A stretch of 64,000 nucleotides of DNA from Occultella gossypii. GTDB taxonomy: Bacteria; Actinomycetota; Actinomycetes; Actinomycetales; Beutenbergiaceae. Where the stretch lies: NCBI RefSeq assembly GCF_019947135.1, contig NZ_JAGSHT010000015.1, positions 1-64,000 of the forward strand. The letters are read 5' to 3'. The stretch's first letter is position 1; each line of letters starts with the position of its first letter. Position numbers and translations under genes: made by a program. Below the pieces are notes generated by a model that was not told the DNA's origin, ran no database searches, and saw nothing but the letters and a program-made list of their open reading frames with translations. Below are positions 33,926 through 45,498 of this stretch, one piece after another.

Positions 33926-34789
33926 TCAGCTCAGCGCGGGGATGTCGTCCGTGCGCAGCCACTGCGTGCTGAGCTCGGCGATGGTGCCGTCCTCGTGCAG
34001 CACTTCGACGGCGGCGGAGACACAGTCGGTCAGCGCCGAGTCGATGTCGAGGACGAAGCCGATCTGGGCGGTCTCGCCCACCTCGGGCAGGGTCCCGATC
34101 ACAGCGGCGTCCGGGAAGTACACGGTGGAGGCGGACACCGCCTGGTTCACGTCCATCACGACGGCGTCGACCTGGCCGTTCGTCATCGCCTGCATGGCCA
34201 GCCCGGCGTCGTCGAACGGCACCAGCTCGACTGCGTCGCCCCAGGCAGCCTCGGCGATCGGCATCGAGGTCTGGCCGGCGGTCACCCCCACCCGAGCACC
34301 CTCGAGCTCGGCGAGCGTGGTTGCGGTCCCGTACGGGCCGGCCTCCTGCACCACCAGTCCCTGCAGGGTGTCCAGGTACGGGCTGGAGAAGTCGACCACC
34401 TCGGCCCGTTCCGGGGTGATCGTGGTCTGGTACGCGGCGAAGTCGAACGGCTTGATGCTCGGCGCGATGATCTGCTCGAAGGTCACGGTCTCCCAGGTCA
34501 CCTGGTCCTCGGCGTAGCCGAGCTGCTCGGCGACGGCGTAGACGAGGGCCGACTCGAAGCCCTCACCCGTAGTGGGGTCCTCGCCCACGTACCAGGGCTC
34601 GTAGGGAACGCTCGTGCCGACGGTCAGGACGCCGTCGGTCAGGGTCGTCAGGTCGCCGGGCGCGCACTCGGCGGCTGGGTCGCCGGTGGACCCGGTGCCC
34701 GTGGTGGGGTCCTCGGAACCGCCGGTGGAACACGCGGCCACTGCGGCGAGGGCTGCGATCAGGACCAGGGCAGGAAGACGACGGCGCAC
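33926..34789 (-). CDS. Amino-acid ABC transporter substrate-binding lipoprotein
   Basis: A 287-residue family 3 solute-binding protein with a lipoprotein signal (MRRRLPALVLIAALAAVAAC, lipid-modified Cys20) and a Gly/Ser/Thr linker. The mature domain shows VLTVGTSVPYEPWY near 56, DFAAYQTTITPERAEVVDFSSPY near 118 and GARVGVTAGQTS near 160, the usual hinge and ligand-binding features. The amino acid bound cannot be told. It uses a GTG start with GAAAGG upstream and heads the operon lipoprotein-permease-ATPase-EamA. Confidence 0.91.
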   Translation of the reverse strand: MRRRLPALVLIAALAAVAACSTGGSEDPTTGTGSTGDPAAECAPGDLTTLTDGVLTVGTSVPYEPWYVGEDPTTGEGFESALVYAVAEQLGYAEDQVTWETVTFEQIIAPSIKPFDFAAYQTTITPERAEVVDFSSPYLDTLQGLVVQEAGPYGTATTLAELEGARVGVTAGQTSMPIAEAAWGDAVELVPFDDAGLAMQAMTNGQVDAVVMDVNQAVSASTVYFPDAAVIGTLPEVGETAQIGFVLDIDSALTDCVSAAVEVLHEDGTIAELSTQWLRTDDIPALS

Positions 34790-34935
34790 AACAGGGCCTT
34801 TCTCAGGTGATCCGGGGTGGCGACGGCCGACGGGCAGGGCCCGCGGGCGACACTTGAACTCTAGAACAATCCCGCTCCGTAGGACTCCGTCGGTCTCAGA
34901 CCGAGACGTACGTCACTGCGGTCGGTCCCGCATGG
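34790..34935 (-). promoter_or_regulatory. Upstream region of the amino-acid ABC operon with palindrome
   Basis: This 146-base gap follows the TerC stop codon. It contains the perfect palindrome CGGTCT-C-AGACCG at 34891-34903, extendable to partial pairing outside, and a near-palindrome TTGAACTCTAGAACAA at 34855-34870. Either may be an operator or, for the first, the end of the TerC transcript. No clear -10/-35 pair could be fixed. Confidence 0.4.
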
Positions 34936-36123
34936 TCATCGCCGGGGGTCGCTGACCCGTTCGTCGTGGGCCTGATGGGCGCGCTCGAGCAGCGCCATGA
35001 AGTTGGACTCGTCCCGGATCCGGGCCCGGTACTTCTCCGGGAGGGCCTTCAGCACCGCCTCCTCGGCGAGCAGCTCGGCATACACCTCGTCCTGCACCTT
35101 CGGGTCCTCCTCCTCGACCTCGAGGTAGGACTTCGCGTGCCGCTCGGCGCCCTTGATGGCGTTCTGCGCCCGGCCCTTCGGGCTGAGCAGCGAGGCGACG
35201 ATGGTGACCACGAGTACCCCGATGATCACCGACAGCGACAGCGCCGTGGAGATCTCGACGACGTCCACGTGCTCGCCGCCGTTGATGAACGGGACATTGT
35301 TCTCGTGCAGCGCGTGCAGGATGAGCTTGACGCCGATGAACGCGAGGATGGCGGCCAGACCGTAGGACAGGTAGATCAGCCGGTCCAGGAGGCCGTCGAT
35401 GAGGAAGTACAGCTGGCGCAGCCCGAGCAGGGAGAACGTGGTGGCGGTGAACACGATGTACACGTTCTGGGTGAGCCCGAAGATCGCCGGGATCGAGTCC
35501 AGGGCGAACAGCACGTCGGTGCCGCCGATCGCCACCATCACGAGCAGCATCGGGGTCAGCGCGCGCCGGCCGTCCACGATCGTGAACAGCTTGTCGCCGT
35601 CGTAGTGCTCGGAGGTGTGCAGGAACCGGCGCGCGAGCCGGACCATGACGTTCTCGCCGTCGTCGTCGTGCCCTGGCTTGAGCATGTTCCCCGCCGTGAT
35701 CAGCAGGATCAGTCCGAAGAAGTAGAACACCCAGGCGAAGGAGTTGATCAGCGCGGCGCCGAGGAAGATGAACCCGGTGCGTGCGAACAGGGAGAACACG
35801 ATGCCGAACAGCAGGACCTTCTGCTGGTCCGCCCGTGGCACCTTGAAACTCGTCATGATGATCAGGAACACGAACAGGTTGTCCACCGAGAGCGCCTTCT
35901 CGGTGATGTACCCGGCGAAGTACTCGGTGCCCATGTCGGAGCCGCCGAGGACGAGGACGCCCACCCCGAACAGCAGCGCGATGCCGACGTAGATGGCGGA
36001 CCACCTGGCGGCCTCGCCGAGCGTCGGGACGTGGGCCTTGCGCACGTGGAACCAGAAGTCGAAGAACAGCAGCCCCACGATCCCTACGACCGTGACCGCC
36101 CAGATCCAGCCGGGTACCCCCAT
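34936..36123 (-). CDS. TerC-family membrane protein
   Basis: A 395-residue membrane protein with eight to nine helices and a charged cytoplasmic tail of about 80 residues from about 320. TerC marks are ITEKALSVDNLFVFLII near 74-90 and GGTDVLFALDSIPAIFGL near 200-217, each with the acidic residues thought to bind metal. Characterised relatives (Alx/MeeY group) export manganese or are linked to tellurite resistance. Its ATG overlaps the add stop codon by one base (TGATG), so it is the last gene of the nucleoside operon. Length is typical of the Alx-like branch with extended tail. Confidence 0.9.
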   Translation of the reverse strand: MGVPGWIWAVTVVGIVGLLFFDFWFHVRKAHVPTLGEAARWSAIYVGIALLFGVGVLVLGGSDMGTEYFAGYITEKALSVDNLFVFLIIMTSFKVPRADQQKVLLFGIVFSLFARTGFIFLGAALINSFAWVFYFFGLILLITAGNMLKPGHDDDGENVMVRLARRFLHTSEHYDGDKLFTIVDGRRALTPMLLVMVAIGGTDVLFALDSIPAIFGLTQNVYIVFTATTFSLLGLRQLYFLIDGLLDRLIYLSYGLAAILAFIGVKLILHALHENNVPFINGGEHVDVVEISTALSLSVIIGVLVVTIVASLLSPKGRAQNAIKGAERHAKSYLEVEEEDPKVQDEVYAELLAEEAVLKALPEKYRARIRDESNFMALLERAHQAHDERVSDPRR

Positions 36124-37253
36124 CAGGACTCTCCGATCAGACTTCCGTCGTCGCTGTGGTCACCGGACTGCGCTGAGGCGTAGCCGGGTTCGATCTGCTC
36201 GGCGATGATGACGCGCATCTCCTGGTTCGGGGCGAACGCGTTCCAGGCGGCGGTCAGGGTCACCTGCTCGAAGTCCTCGAGCGTCCAGCCGGCCTCGTCC
36301 ACCAGGGCTTCCATCTCCCGGCTCATCGAGGTGCCTGACATCAGCCGGTTGTCGGTGTTGAGGGTGACCGCGAAGCCCATGTCCCGGAGCACGGTGATCG
36401 GGTGTTCGGCCACCGATCCGGCGATCCCGGTCTGGAGGTTCGACTGTGGGCAGATCTCGAGCGGGATCTGCCGGTCGAGCACCCATTGGGCGAGGTCTCC
36501 GAGCGCCGCGAACAGCTCGCCGTCCGAGTCCGTGCCGAGCTCGATGTCGTCCATGATCCGCACACCGTGGCCGAGCCGGAGCGCCCCGCACAGCTGCACG
36601 GCCTCCCAGATGCTCTCGAGCCCGGCGGCCTCGCCCGCGTGCACCGTGTAGGGGAAGTTCGCCTCCCGCAGGGTCCGCAGCGCGGCGAGTTGCCGGGACG
36701 GCGGGAAGCCGTCCTCCGGGCCGGCGATGTCGAAGCCGACGGAGCCGCGATCACGGTTCGCGAGCGTCACCTCGGCGATCTCGGTGCCCCGGTCGAACTG
36801 CCGCATCGCGGACGGCAGGGTGCCGACCCGGATTCGCCGGCCGGCCTCGGCTGCCTCGGCCACCCCCTCGGCGAGGCCGGCGTGAACGGCGTCGAGGACC
36901 TCCTGGAGGCTCAGTCCGCCGCTGAGGTGCTGCTCGGGGGCGTAGCGGAGCTCGGCATAGACGACGCCGTCGGCGGCGAGGTCCACCACGGCCTCCCGCG
37001 CCACCCGGCGCAGGGCGGCCTCGGTCTGGGTGACCGCGAGGGTGTGCGCGAACGTCTCGAGGTAACGGGGCAGGTCACCGGCGCTGGCGGACTGCACGAA
37101 CCATGCCGCGAGCTCGTCGGGGTCCGTGCTGGGCAGGTCGTGTCCGGCTTCGGCGGCCAGCTCGATGATGGTCGCGGGGCGCAGTCCGCCGTCGAGGTGA
37201 TCGTGGAGCACCACCTTCGGCAGCGCGACGATGTCCTCGTGGGTGAGCGTCAT
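36123..37253 (-). CDS. add: Adenosine deaminase
   Basis: A 376-residue zinc deaminase converting (deoxy)adenosine to (deoxy)inosine. Zinc ligands and active-site residues appear as [10 protein letters not shown] near 17 (HxH-type with D between), TVHAGEAAG near 200, LGHGVRI near 225 and a late [11 protein letters not shown] near 305 carrying the final Asp pair. The start ATG 37253 was chosen over a longer frame as the conserved core begins at once. It lies 46 bases after the second DUF202 gene and overlaps terC. cdd-deoA-add grouping is conserved in mycobacteria (Rv3313c-Rv3315c). Confidence 0.93.
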   Translation of the reverse strand: MTLTHEDIVALPKVVLHDHLDGGLRPATIIELAAEAGHDLPSTDPDELAAWFVQSASAGDLPRYLETFAHTLAVTQTEAALRRVAREAVVDLAADGVVYAELRYAPEQHLSGGLSLQEVLDAVHAGLAEGVAEAAEAGRRIRVGTLPSAMRQFDRGTEIAEVTLANRDRGSVGFDIAGPEDGFPPSRQLAALRTLREANFPYTVHAGEAAGLESIWEAVQLCGALRLGHGVRIMDDIELGTDSDGELFAALGDLAQWVLDRQIPLEICPQSNLQTGIAGSVAEHPITVLRDMGFAVTLNTDNRLMSGTSMSREMEALVDEAGWTLEDFEQVTLTAAWNAFAPNQEMRVIIAEQIEPGYASAQSGDHSDDGSLIGES

Positions 37254-37299
37254 GGACCGAGCGTAATGGTCCGGCCCCGAACGGCGCGCGCGACCGCGC

Positions 37300-37617
37300 T
37301 CAGTACACGAGTCCGGCGATCGCGAGGGTGGCACCCAGCCCGGCGAGCACCACGACGGCGATGCCGACGTGCAGCAAGGAGATCCACGGGCCGTGCCCGT
37401 CGTGCCGCCAGCGCCGCAGGTCGCGCAGCACGAGGAACAGCAGGGCCAGCGCGGCGAGACCGGCGATCGCGGCGATCACCGGACGCTGCTGTCGCTCGGC
37501 GGTCAGTGCGACGAGCATCGCGCCGAGCACCGCCGCGAGCATGGTGCGGTTCCACGCCAGCATGGTCCGTTGGGGCTGCGCCCCGGGGTCGCCGGCGAGC
37601 CCCTCGACCGCTCTCAC
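37300..37617 (-). CDS. DUF202 membrane protein (second of a pair)
   Basis: A 105-residue protein with three membrane helices (about 22-40, 46-64, 84-103). The conserved DUF202 core [17 protein letters not shown] lies at the first helix. The GTG at 37617 is the only suitable start after the upstream gene stops, 13 bases away. DUF202 (YidH-like) proteins are small membrane proteins without proven function. Being between deoA and add on one strand, it is presumably co-expressed with nucleoside salvage. Its upstream neighbour belongs to the same family, an arrangement also seen in other actinobacteria. Confidence 0.82.
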   Translation of the reverse strand: MRAVEGLAGDPGAQPQRTMLAWNRTMLAAVLGAMLVALTAERQQRPVIAAIAGLAALALLFLVLRDLRRWRHDGHGPWISLLHVGIAVVVLAGLGATLAIAGLVY

Positions 37618-37630
37618 GGGCAGCGCCGAC

Positions 37631-38040
37631 TCACCCGAGCGCCTGGACCACGGCGTAGCCGGCCAGCACCACGGCGATCGCCGCGACGCCGACCACCAGG
37701 ATCGGCAGCGCGCTCGGCGCGGGCAATGGCCTGCCCAGCCGCAGGGCACGCTCGGTGCGCCGCCAGCCCACCAGTGCCCCGATGGCGAGTGCGCCGCCGG
37801 CCAGGCAGGCGAGGGCGGCCACGACGTCCAGCAGCGGGCCGGCGACGGCGAACGTCGCCAGGGTGGTCAGGGCCACCCCGCCGGCGACGAGGGCCAGGCC
37901 GGTGCGCAGCCACGCGAGCGCGGTGCGCTCGTTGGCGAGGGAGAACCGGGCGTCCGGTTCCGAGCCGACGCCGTACACGGACGACGGCCGCCGCCCGGGG
38001 CCGGCGGCGGGGTCGGGTTCGGTGCCGGCGGACGTGTCGC

Positions 38041-38044
<4 letters not shown>
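37631..38044 (-). CDS. DUF202 / YidH-family membrane protein (first of a pair)
   Basis: A 137-residue protein with a hydrophilic N-terminus (1-32) and three membrane helices (about 45-65, 70-90, 112-133). The family motif is clear: DARFSLANERTALAWLRTGLAL near 31-52. The GTG start overlaps the deoA stop (GTGA), so the protein is translationally coupled to thymidine phosphorylase. With the following 105-residue relative it may form a heteromeric membrane complex; this is inference from pairing only. Confidence 0.86.
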
Positions 38045-39336
<1,292 letters not shown>

Positions 39337-39342
39337 GGGCCC

Positions 39343-39348
39343 AGCCTA
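39343..39348 (-). promoter_or_regulatory. -10-like hexamer for deoA
   Basis: TAGGCT on the minus strand, 6 bases before the deoA ATG. Lies in the 83-base gap after cdd and would allow leaderless deoA-DUF202-add-terC transcription. Confidence 0.45.
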
Positions 39349-39419
39349 GTGAGACGGGTCCGCGGTGGCCTCCACGTCGGCACTCCGACTGTTCGCCGCC
39401 CGGGGTGTGGGCGGGCTCC

Positions 39420-39836
39420 TCATGCCTCCAGGTCGTCAGGTCCGAACGCGTCCGGGAGCACCTCTGTCATCGGCCGGATCCCGGAGACCGTCTCCACCAG
39501 GAGGTCCGGGCCGCCGTGTTCCCAGAGGAGCTGCCGGCACCGACCACACGGCATGATCGTGTCCCCGTTGCGGTTCACGCAGGTGAAGGCCGCCAGCCGG
39601 CCCCCGCCCCCGGTGATCAGCGCGGACACCAGGGAGCATTCCGCGCACAGGGTGACGCCGTAGGCGGCATTCTCCACGTTCGCCCCGACGATCAGGTCCC
39701 CTTCGGTGGTGAACGCGGCCGCGCCCACGGGGTACCCGGAGTACGGGGCGTACGCCCGGGTCATCACCTCGCGCGCGGCGGCCCGCAGGGCGTCCCAGTC
39801 GATGTCCGGCACAGCGGCCTCCTCCGAGCGACTCAC
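39420..39836 (-). CDS. cdd: Cytidine deaminase
   Basis: A 138-residue tetrameric-type zinc deaminase acting on (deoxy)cytidine. The zinc site is formed by VTLCAECSL near 71-79 (Cys with the catalytic Glu) and MPCGRCRQLL near 107 (two Cys); the substrate loop NVENAAYG lies near 61. The GTG start at 39836 overlaps the permease stop (GTGA); GTG 39812 is a possible shorter start, as the conserved fold begins around residue 12. Feeds deoxyuridine and uridine to phosphorolysis. Confidence 0.93.
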   Translation of the reverse strand: MSRSEEAAVPDIDWDALRAAAREVMTRAYAPYSGYPVGAAAFTTEGDLIVGANVENAAYGVTLCAECSLVSALITGGGGRLAAFTCVNRNGDTIMPCGRCRQLLWEHGGPDLLVETVSGIRPMTEVLPDAFGPDDLEA

Positions 39837-41122
39837 GGGTACGGCTTGCCCTCGGCGGCCGGCGGGCGGATCCGCCCGACCAGGCCGGCCACGGCGAAGA
39901 TGGTCGCGAGGTAGGGCAGCATGGCGAGCAACTCGTACGGCACCGGGGATCCGATGTTGCCGAGCACCCGGTTCAGCGAGTCGGCGAACCCGAACAGCAG
40001 GGCCGCGGCCAGCGCACCAGTCGGGCTCCACCGGCCCAGGATCATCGCCGCTAGGGCGATGTAGCCGCGCCCCGCGGAGACCTCCTTGGTGAACGGCAGA
40101 GCCGCGGAGACGAACGCTGCCCCACCGAAGCCGGCGATCGCCGAGCCCAGCACCACGTTGCGGTACCGGGTCCGGTTCACCTTGATGCCGACCGTGTCCG
40201 CGGCCTTGGGGTGCTCGCCGACGGCGCGCACCCGCAGCCCCCATCGGCTGCGGAAGAGCATGACCTGCAGCACCGCGACCACCACGTACATGACGTAGAC
40301 GATGACCGTCTGGTTGAACAGCGCCGGGCCTAGGACGGGGATCTCGGACAGGAGCGGTATGGCGAAGGCGGGCGTCCGCGGCGGGTTGTTGAGGCCCTGC
40401 GGATTCTGGGTGAGCACGGTGGAGAACAGGTAGTTCGTCAGACCCAGCACCAGCACGTTCAGCACGACCCCGACGATGATCTGGTCGACCCGGTACTTGA
40501 TCGAGAACACGGCCAGGAGCAGCCCCACCAGGGCGCCCGCGATCGGGGCGGCGATCAGCCCGAGATAGGGGTTCCGGGTCGCGGAGGAGACCACGACGGC
40601 GAGGAACGCGCCAGCCAGGAGCTGCCCCTCGATCGCGATGTTGATGATTCCCGAACGCTCGCACAGCACGCCGGCGAGGGCCCCGAACACCAGCGGCACG
40701 GCCGCGGTGATCGTGGTGGACAGCAGCAGCGGCAGGGGTAGGCCGCCCGTGTTCCCGGCGACGGCCCAGATCAGGAACGCGAACAGCATCACGATCCCGA
40801 ACACGATCGGGATCGCGCCGAGCTTGCGCCGGTTCAGCGTGGCCCAGAACGCCAGCCCGGTGAGGCCGAATGCCACCACCACGAGGAACAGCGCCGAGCC
40901 CTGGGACGGCAGATGCAACGGGTCGATCTGCAACGTGGTCGCCGAGTTGGAGACGACGATCCGCGAGATCGACCCCGGGGGCGTGAAGAGCACGAACGCG
41001 AGCAGCCCGATGATGCTGACGACGCCGAGGATGATCGGGGTGCGCCACGAGATCGGTGCCATCGCCCTCTCGTCGAGCAGCCCCTCGGGGTTCAGACGAG
41101 GTGCGGTCAACTGGCTGCTCAC
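39833..41122 (-). CDS. Nucleoside ABC transporter permease (NupQ/YufQ type)
   Basis: A 429-residue BPD_transp_2 permease. The first 105 residues form an extended N-terminus with three helices; the core (about 125-410) has GVLCERSGIINIAIEGQLLAGAF near 152 and GVVLNVLVLGLTNYLF near 222, the marks of the BMP/Nup branch. Start GTG 41122 overlaps the other permease stop by four bases. Partner of the following permease, the double ATPase and the BMP lipoprotein in import of nucleosides (established for Bacillus, Streptococcus and Lactococcus homologues). Confidence 0.9.
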   Translation of the reverse strand: MSSQLTAPRLNPEGLLDERAMAPISWRTPIILGVVSIIGLLAFVLFTPPGSISRIVVSNSATTLQIDPLHLPSQGSALFLVVVAFGLTGLAFWATLNRRKLGAIPIVFGIVMLFAFLIWAVAGNTGGLPLPLLLSTTITAAVPLVFGALAGVLCERSGIINIAIEGQLLAGAFLAVVVSSATRNPYLGLIAAPIAGALVGLLLAVFSIKYRVDQIIVGVVLNVLVLGLTNYLFSTVLTQNPQGLNNPPRTPAFAIPLLSEIPVLGPALFNQTVIVYVMYVVVAVLQVMLFRSRWGLRVRAVGEHPKAADTVGIKVNRTRYRNVVLGSAIAGFGGAAFVSAALPFTKEVSAGRGYIALAAMILGRWSPTGALAAALLFGFADSLNRVLGNIGSPVPYELLAMLPYLATIFAVAGLVGRIRPPAAEGKPYP

Positions 41123-42389
41123 GCGGCCACCCCCTTGACTCGACGGCGCCCGTCCGCGGACGGCAGGAAGAACATCGACCGCACCAGCGGCGGGGCGGCG
41201 ATGAACAGGACGATCACGGCCTGGATCACGAGCACGATGTCGATGGGGGTGTTCGAGACCGTCTGCATCAGCGGCGAACCTGCCCGCAGGGCTCCGAACA
41301 GGAGGGCCGCCAGCACCGTGCCCAGGGGTCTGGACCGGCCGAGCAGGGCCACGGTGATCGCATCGAAGCCGATCGAGCCCGCGCTTCCGGCCTGCAGCGT
41401 CTTGTCGGTACCGAGGATCTGGGACGCGCCACCGAGGCCGGCGAGGATGCCCGCCGAGACCATGACGAACACGAAGATCAGGTTCACGTTGATGCCGGCC
41501 GTGCGGGCGGCGTCCATGTTCGCCCCGACGGCGCGGAACTTGAAGCCGATCGTGGACCGTTCCATCAGCCACCAGACCAGCGCGGCGGCGGCGAGGGCGA
41601 GCAGGAAGCCCCAGTGCAGCCGGAATCCGTCACCGAGCATCAGTGGCAGACGGGCGTTCTCGCCGACTGCCGGCGAGATCGGCCGGGACCCGCCCTGCCG
41701 AAGGACCGTCGTGGTGAGCAGATAGGTGATCAGCCAGATCGCGATCCAGTTCAGCATGATCGTCACGATCACCTCGCTCGCACCGGTGCGGGCCTTCAGG
41801 AAACCGGCGATCCCGGCCCACAGCCCGCCGACCACCATGGCGGCGATCACGGCGAGGACCACGTGCACGACCACGGGAAGGGACCAGGTGATCCCGACGT
41901 ACGTCGCGGCCGCGGCGCCCATCAGCACCTGGCCCTGGGCACCGATGTTGAACAGGCCCGACCGGAACCCCATCCCGAGCCCGAGTGCGGCGAAGATCAG
42001 CGGGGTGGCCGCCACCATGGTCTCGGTGATCGGCCGGATCGCCCGGGCCAGGGTCGGTGCCTGGAAGTCGAACACCGCGCCGCGGAACAGGGACGTGTAG
42101 GCCCCGGCGACGCTGTTCCAGGCGGCCGCGAGCGTGTCGAGGGGACGGGCGAAGAAGTACGTCGCCGCGTCGCGGACGTCCTCGTCGGCGATCGCGATCA
42201 GGACGCCGCTGATCACGAGCGCGGCGACGATGGCGAGCAGGGTGACCAACCAGTTCGAGGTCAGGACGCCGCGCATCCACTCCCGGAGCCACCGCTCGTC
42301 CGGCCGCATGGTGTCCGGCTGCGCGCGGCCGCCTGCCTCGGCGTCCGTCTCCGGGACCTCCGGGGTCCGAGGGCTTTCCGGCTGCTGGC

Positions 42390-42393
<4 letters not shown>
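41119..42393 (-). CDS. Nucleoside ABC transporter permease (NupP/YufP type)
   Basis: A 424-residue BPD_transp_2 permease with a hydrophilic N-terminus rich in Pro/Glu (1-45), a first helix about 48-72, and the core transporter domain about 110-400, including [21 protein letters not shown] near 140 and a [13 protein letters not shown] coupling-loop region near 305. The GTG start overlaps the ATPase stop. Expected to form the heterodimeric channel with the next gene product. Order ATPase-NupP-NupQ-cdd is the common actinobacterial one. Confidence 0.9.
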
Positions 42394-43979
<1,586 letters not shown>

Positions 43980-44175
43980 CGCCTGCCTCCTTCACGTCGT
44001 GGCACGAACTGTATCGCCGTGCGGGCACGGCCGATCGACGAACACAGTCGAGGGGCCCGGCCCCCCAAGGCAGCCCGGGCCCCCGACGCAGACGGGGGGG
44101 CCCGGCCTACCCACCAACACTGCGGTGGGCCCGGCCACCCTGGGGCGGCCCGGCCCCTCGACTATGACGGATGAA
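43980..44175 (-). repeat. Nested hairpin array between the BMP lipoprotein and ATPase genes
   Basis: An outer stem is formed by AGTCGAGGGGCC (44046-44057) and its exact complement (44152-44163). Inside are CCGGGCCCCC/GGGGGCCCGG (44075-44084 with 44096-44105, 11-base loop) and CCCACC/GGTGGG (44110-44115 with 44124-44129, 8-base loop). The decamer GGGCCCGGCC or close variants recurs four to five times. The array begins about 13 bases after the BMP stop codon in transcription order. It probably ends or slows most transcripts so that the binding protein is made in excess over the transporter (inference). Confidence 0.72.
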
Positions 44176-45291
44176 TCAGTTCGCGCTCGGGGACTCGATG
44201 ACGAGGTCGCCCGCGATGATCTGCTCGCGCAGATCCTCGATCTCGGTCTGCAGCTCGGCCGGCACCTGGTCCTCGAAGGAGTGGTACGGGGCCAGGTCCA
44301 CGCCGCCGTTCTCCAGGGTGCCGACGTACGGAGCCGGGTCGAAGTCGCCCGCCACCGCGGCGTCGATCGTGTCGAACACCGAGTTGCCGATCAGCTTGAT
44401 CACCGAGGTCAGGATGAGGTCCTGGTACTCGGCGTTGCTGGCCTGCTCGTAGCCGTCGGAGTCGACCCAGATCACCGAGACGCCCTCGTGCTCGGAGGCC
44501 GCGGAGAGCGAGCCGGCGCCGACCGGACCGGCCACCGGCAGGATGATGTCCGCGCCGGCCGCGATGAACTGCTGCGTGGTGTTGTAGCCGTTCTCGGTGT
44601 TGGTGAAGTCACCGGTCATCGAGCCGTCCTGGGCCTCCTTGTCCCAGCCGAGCACCTGCACGTCCGTGCCGTGCGCCTCGTTGTACGCGGCGACGCCGTC
44701 GACGAAGCCGTCCATGAAGATCGTCACGGACGGGAAGGCCTGGCCGCCGAACGTGGCGACCGTGCCCGTCTGGGTCATGCCGCCGGCGAGGTAGCCGGCC
44801 AGGAATGCGGCTTCCTGCGTGTTGAACAGCAGCGGCTTCGCGTTCGGCAGTTCCACCGGCGAGAAGTCGGGGGCCGAGAACGCGGAGTCGACCAGGGCGA
44901 AGTGCAGGTCCTCGTTCGCCTCGGCGGCCGCCTGGATGGTGTCCTCGAGCGCGAAGCCGACACCGATGATCAGCGAGCAGCCCGCCTGCACCATGGCATC
45001 GGCGTTGGAGGTGTACTGACCCGGGTCGGTGGACTCGGCCGACTGGACCGTGATGCCGAGCTCGGTCTCGGCGCGCTCGAGGCCCTCGAAACCGGACTGG
45101 TTGAAGGAGGCGTCGTCGAAGCCGCCCTCGTCGGAGATCATGCAGCCGATGAAGTCGGAGTTGTCGGGGGCCTCCGCGGTGGTCTCGGTGTCACCGCCCG
45201 TCGTCTCCTCGTCCTCGGGGGCGGCGCCACAAGCGCCCAGGGTCAGGGCGGCGACGGCGAGGGTGGCCACCACGTAGATCGGCTTCTTCAC
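44176..45291 (-). CDS. BMP-family nucleoside-binding lipoprotein
   Basis: A 371-residue solute-binding protein of the basic membrane protein (PnrA/BmpA) family, which binds purine and other nucleosides. The GTG start at 45291 has AGGAG 5 bases upstream and begins KKPIYVVATLAVAALTLGAC, a signal peptide ending in a lipobox; the Cys anchors the protein outside the membrane. Family features are CMISDEGGFDDASFNQSGFEGL near 57 and VATFGGQAFPSVTIFMDGF near 184. A 28-residue-longer frame is ruled out by the ribosome site. First gene of the nucleoside import and salvage operon. Confidence 0.92.
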   Translation of the reverse strand: MKKPIYVVATLAVAALTLGACGAAPEDEETTGGDTETTAEAPDNSDFIGCMISDEGGFDDASFNQSGFEGLERAETELGITVQSAESTDPGQYTSNADAMVQAGCSLIIGVGFALEDTIQAAAEANEDLHFALVDSAFSAPDFSPVELPNAKPLLFNTQEAAFLAGYLAGGMTQTGTVATFGGQAFPSVTIFMDGFVDGVAAYNEAHGTDVQVLGWDKEAQDGSMTGDFTNTENGYNTTQQFIAAGADIILPVAGPVGAGSLSAASEHEGVSVIWVDSDGYEQASNAEYQDLILTSVIKLIGNSVFDTIDAAVAGDFDPAPYVGTLENGGVDLAPYHSFEDQVPAELQTEIEDLREQIIAGDLVIESPSAN

Positions 45292-45391
45292 GTGAACTCC
45301 TGTGTTTTCTTCGGCGGCTCGCGGGGTGTCGCGAGCCCGGATCCCACGGTGCGGTCGATGCGTTCCGTGGGTCACCTAGGGGGAGACAGTA
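45292..45391 (-). promoter_or_regulatory. Structured 5' leader and promoter of the nucleoside import operon
   Basis: A possible -10 (TACTGT, minus strand) lies at 45386-45391. Downstream the leader can form two perfect stems: CCCACGG/CCGTGGG (45365-45371 with 45343-45349) and GGCTCGCG/CGCGAGCC (45316-45323 with 45330-45337, 6-base loop). They end about 20 bases before AGGAG. The shape suggests a cis-acting RNA or a leader protecting the mRNA; it does not match the purine riboswitch pattern I know. The promoter call is weak, the stems are directly visible. Confidence 0.5.
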
Positions 45392-45443
45392 GACCGGCGG
45401 ATATCTCGTTCGTGTTACATGGTGAGACGTTCGGGCAAAGCGT

Positions 45444-45462
45444 TACCGAACTGGTACCGAAC
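45444..45462. repeat. Direct repeat TACCGAAC upstream of the BMP promoter
   Basis: TACCGAAC occurs at 45444-45451 and 45455-45462, 11 bases apart, which is one helical turn; a further CCGAACGC lies about 20 bases on (near 45473). Located 50-80 bases before the proposed -10, so a regulator site is plausible but unproven. Confidence 0.42.
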
Positions 45463-45498
45463 GCCGCTCCCGGCCGAACGCGGGCTGCCCCGTGCGGC

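Noticed and set aside
45292-45391. Purine (guanine/adenine) riboswitch before the BMP gene
   Set aside because: The conserved loop and junction sequences of known purine riboswitches are not seen; only generic stems are.
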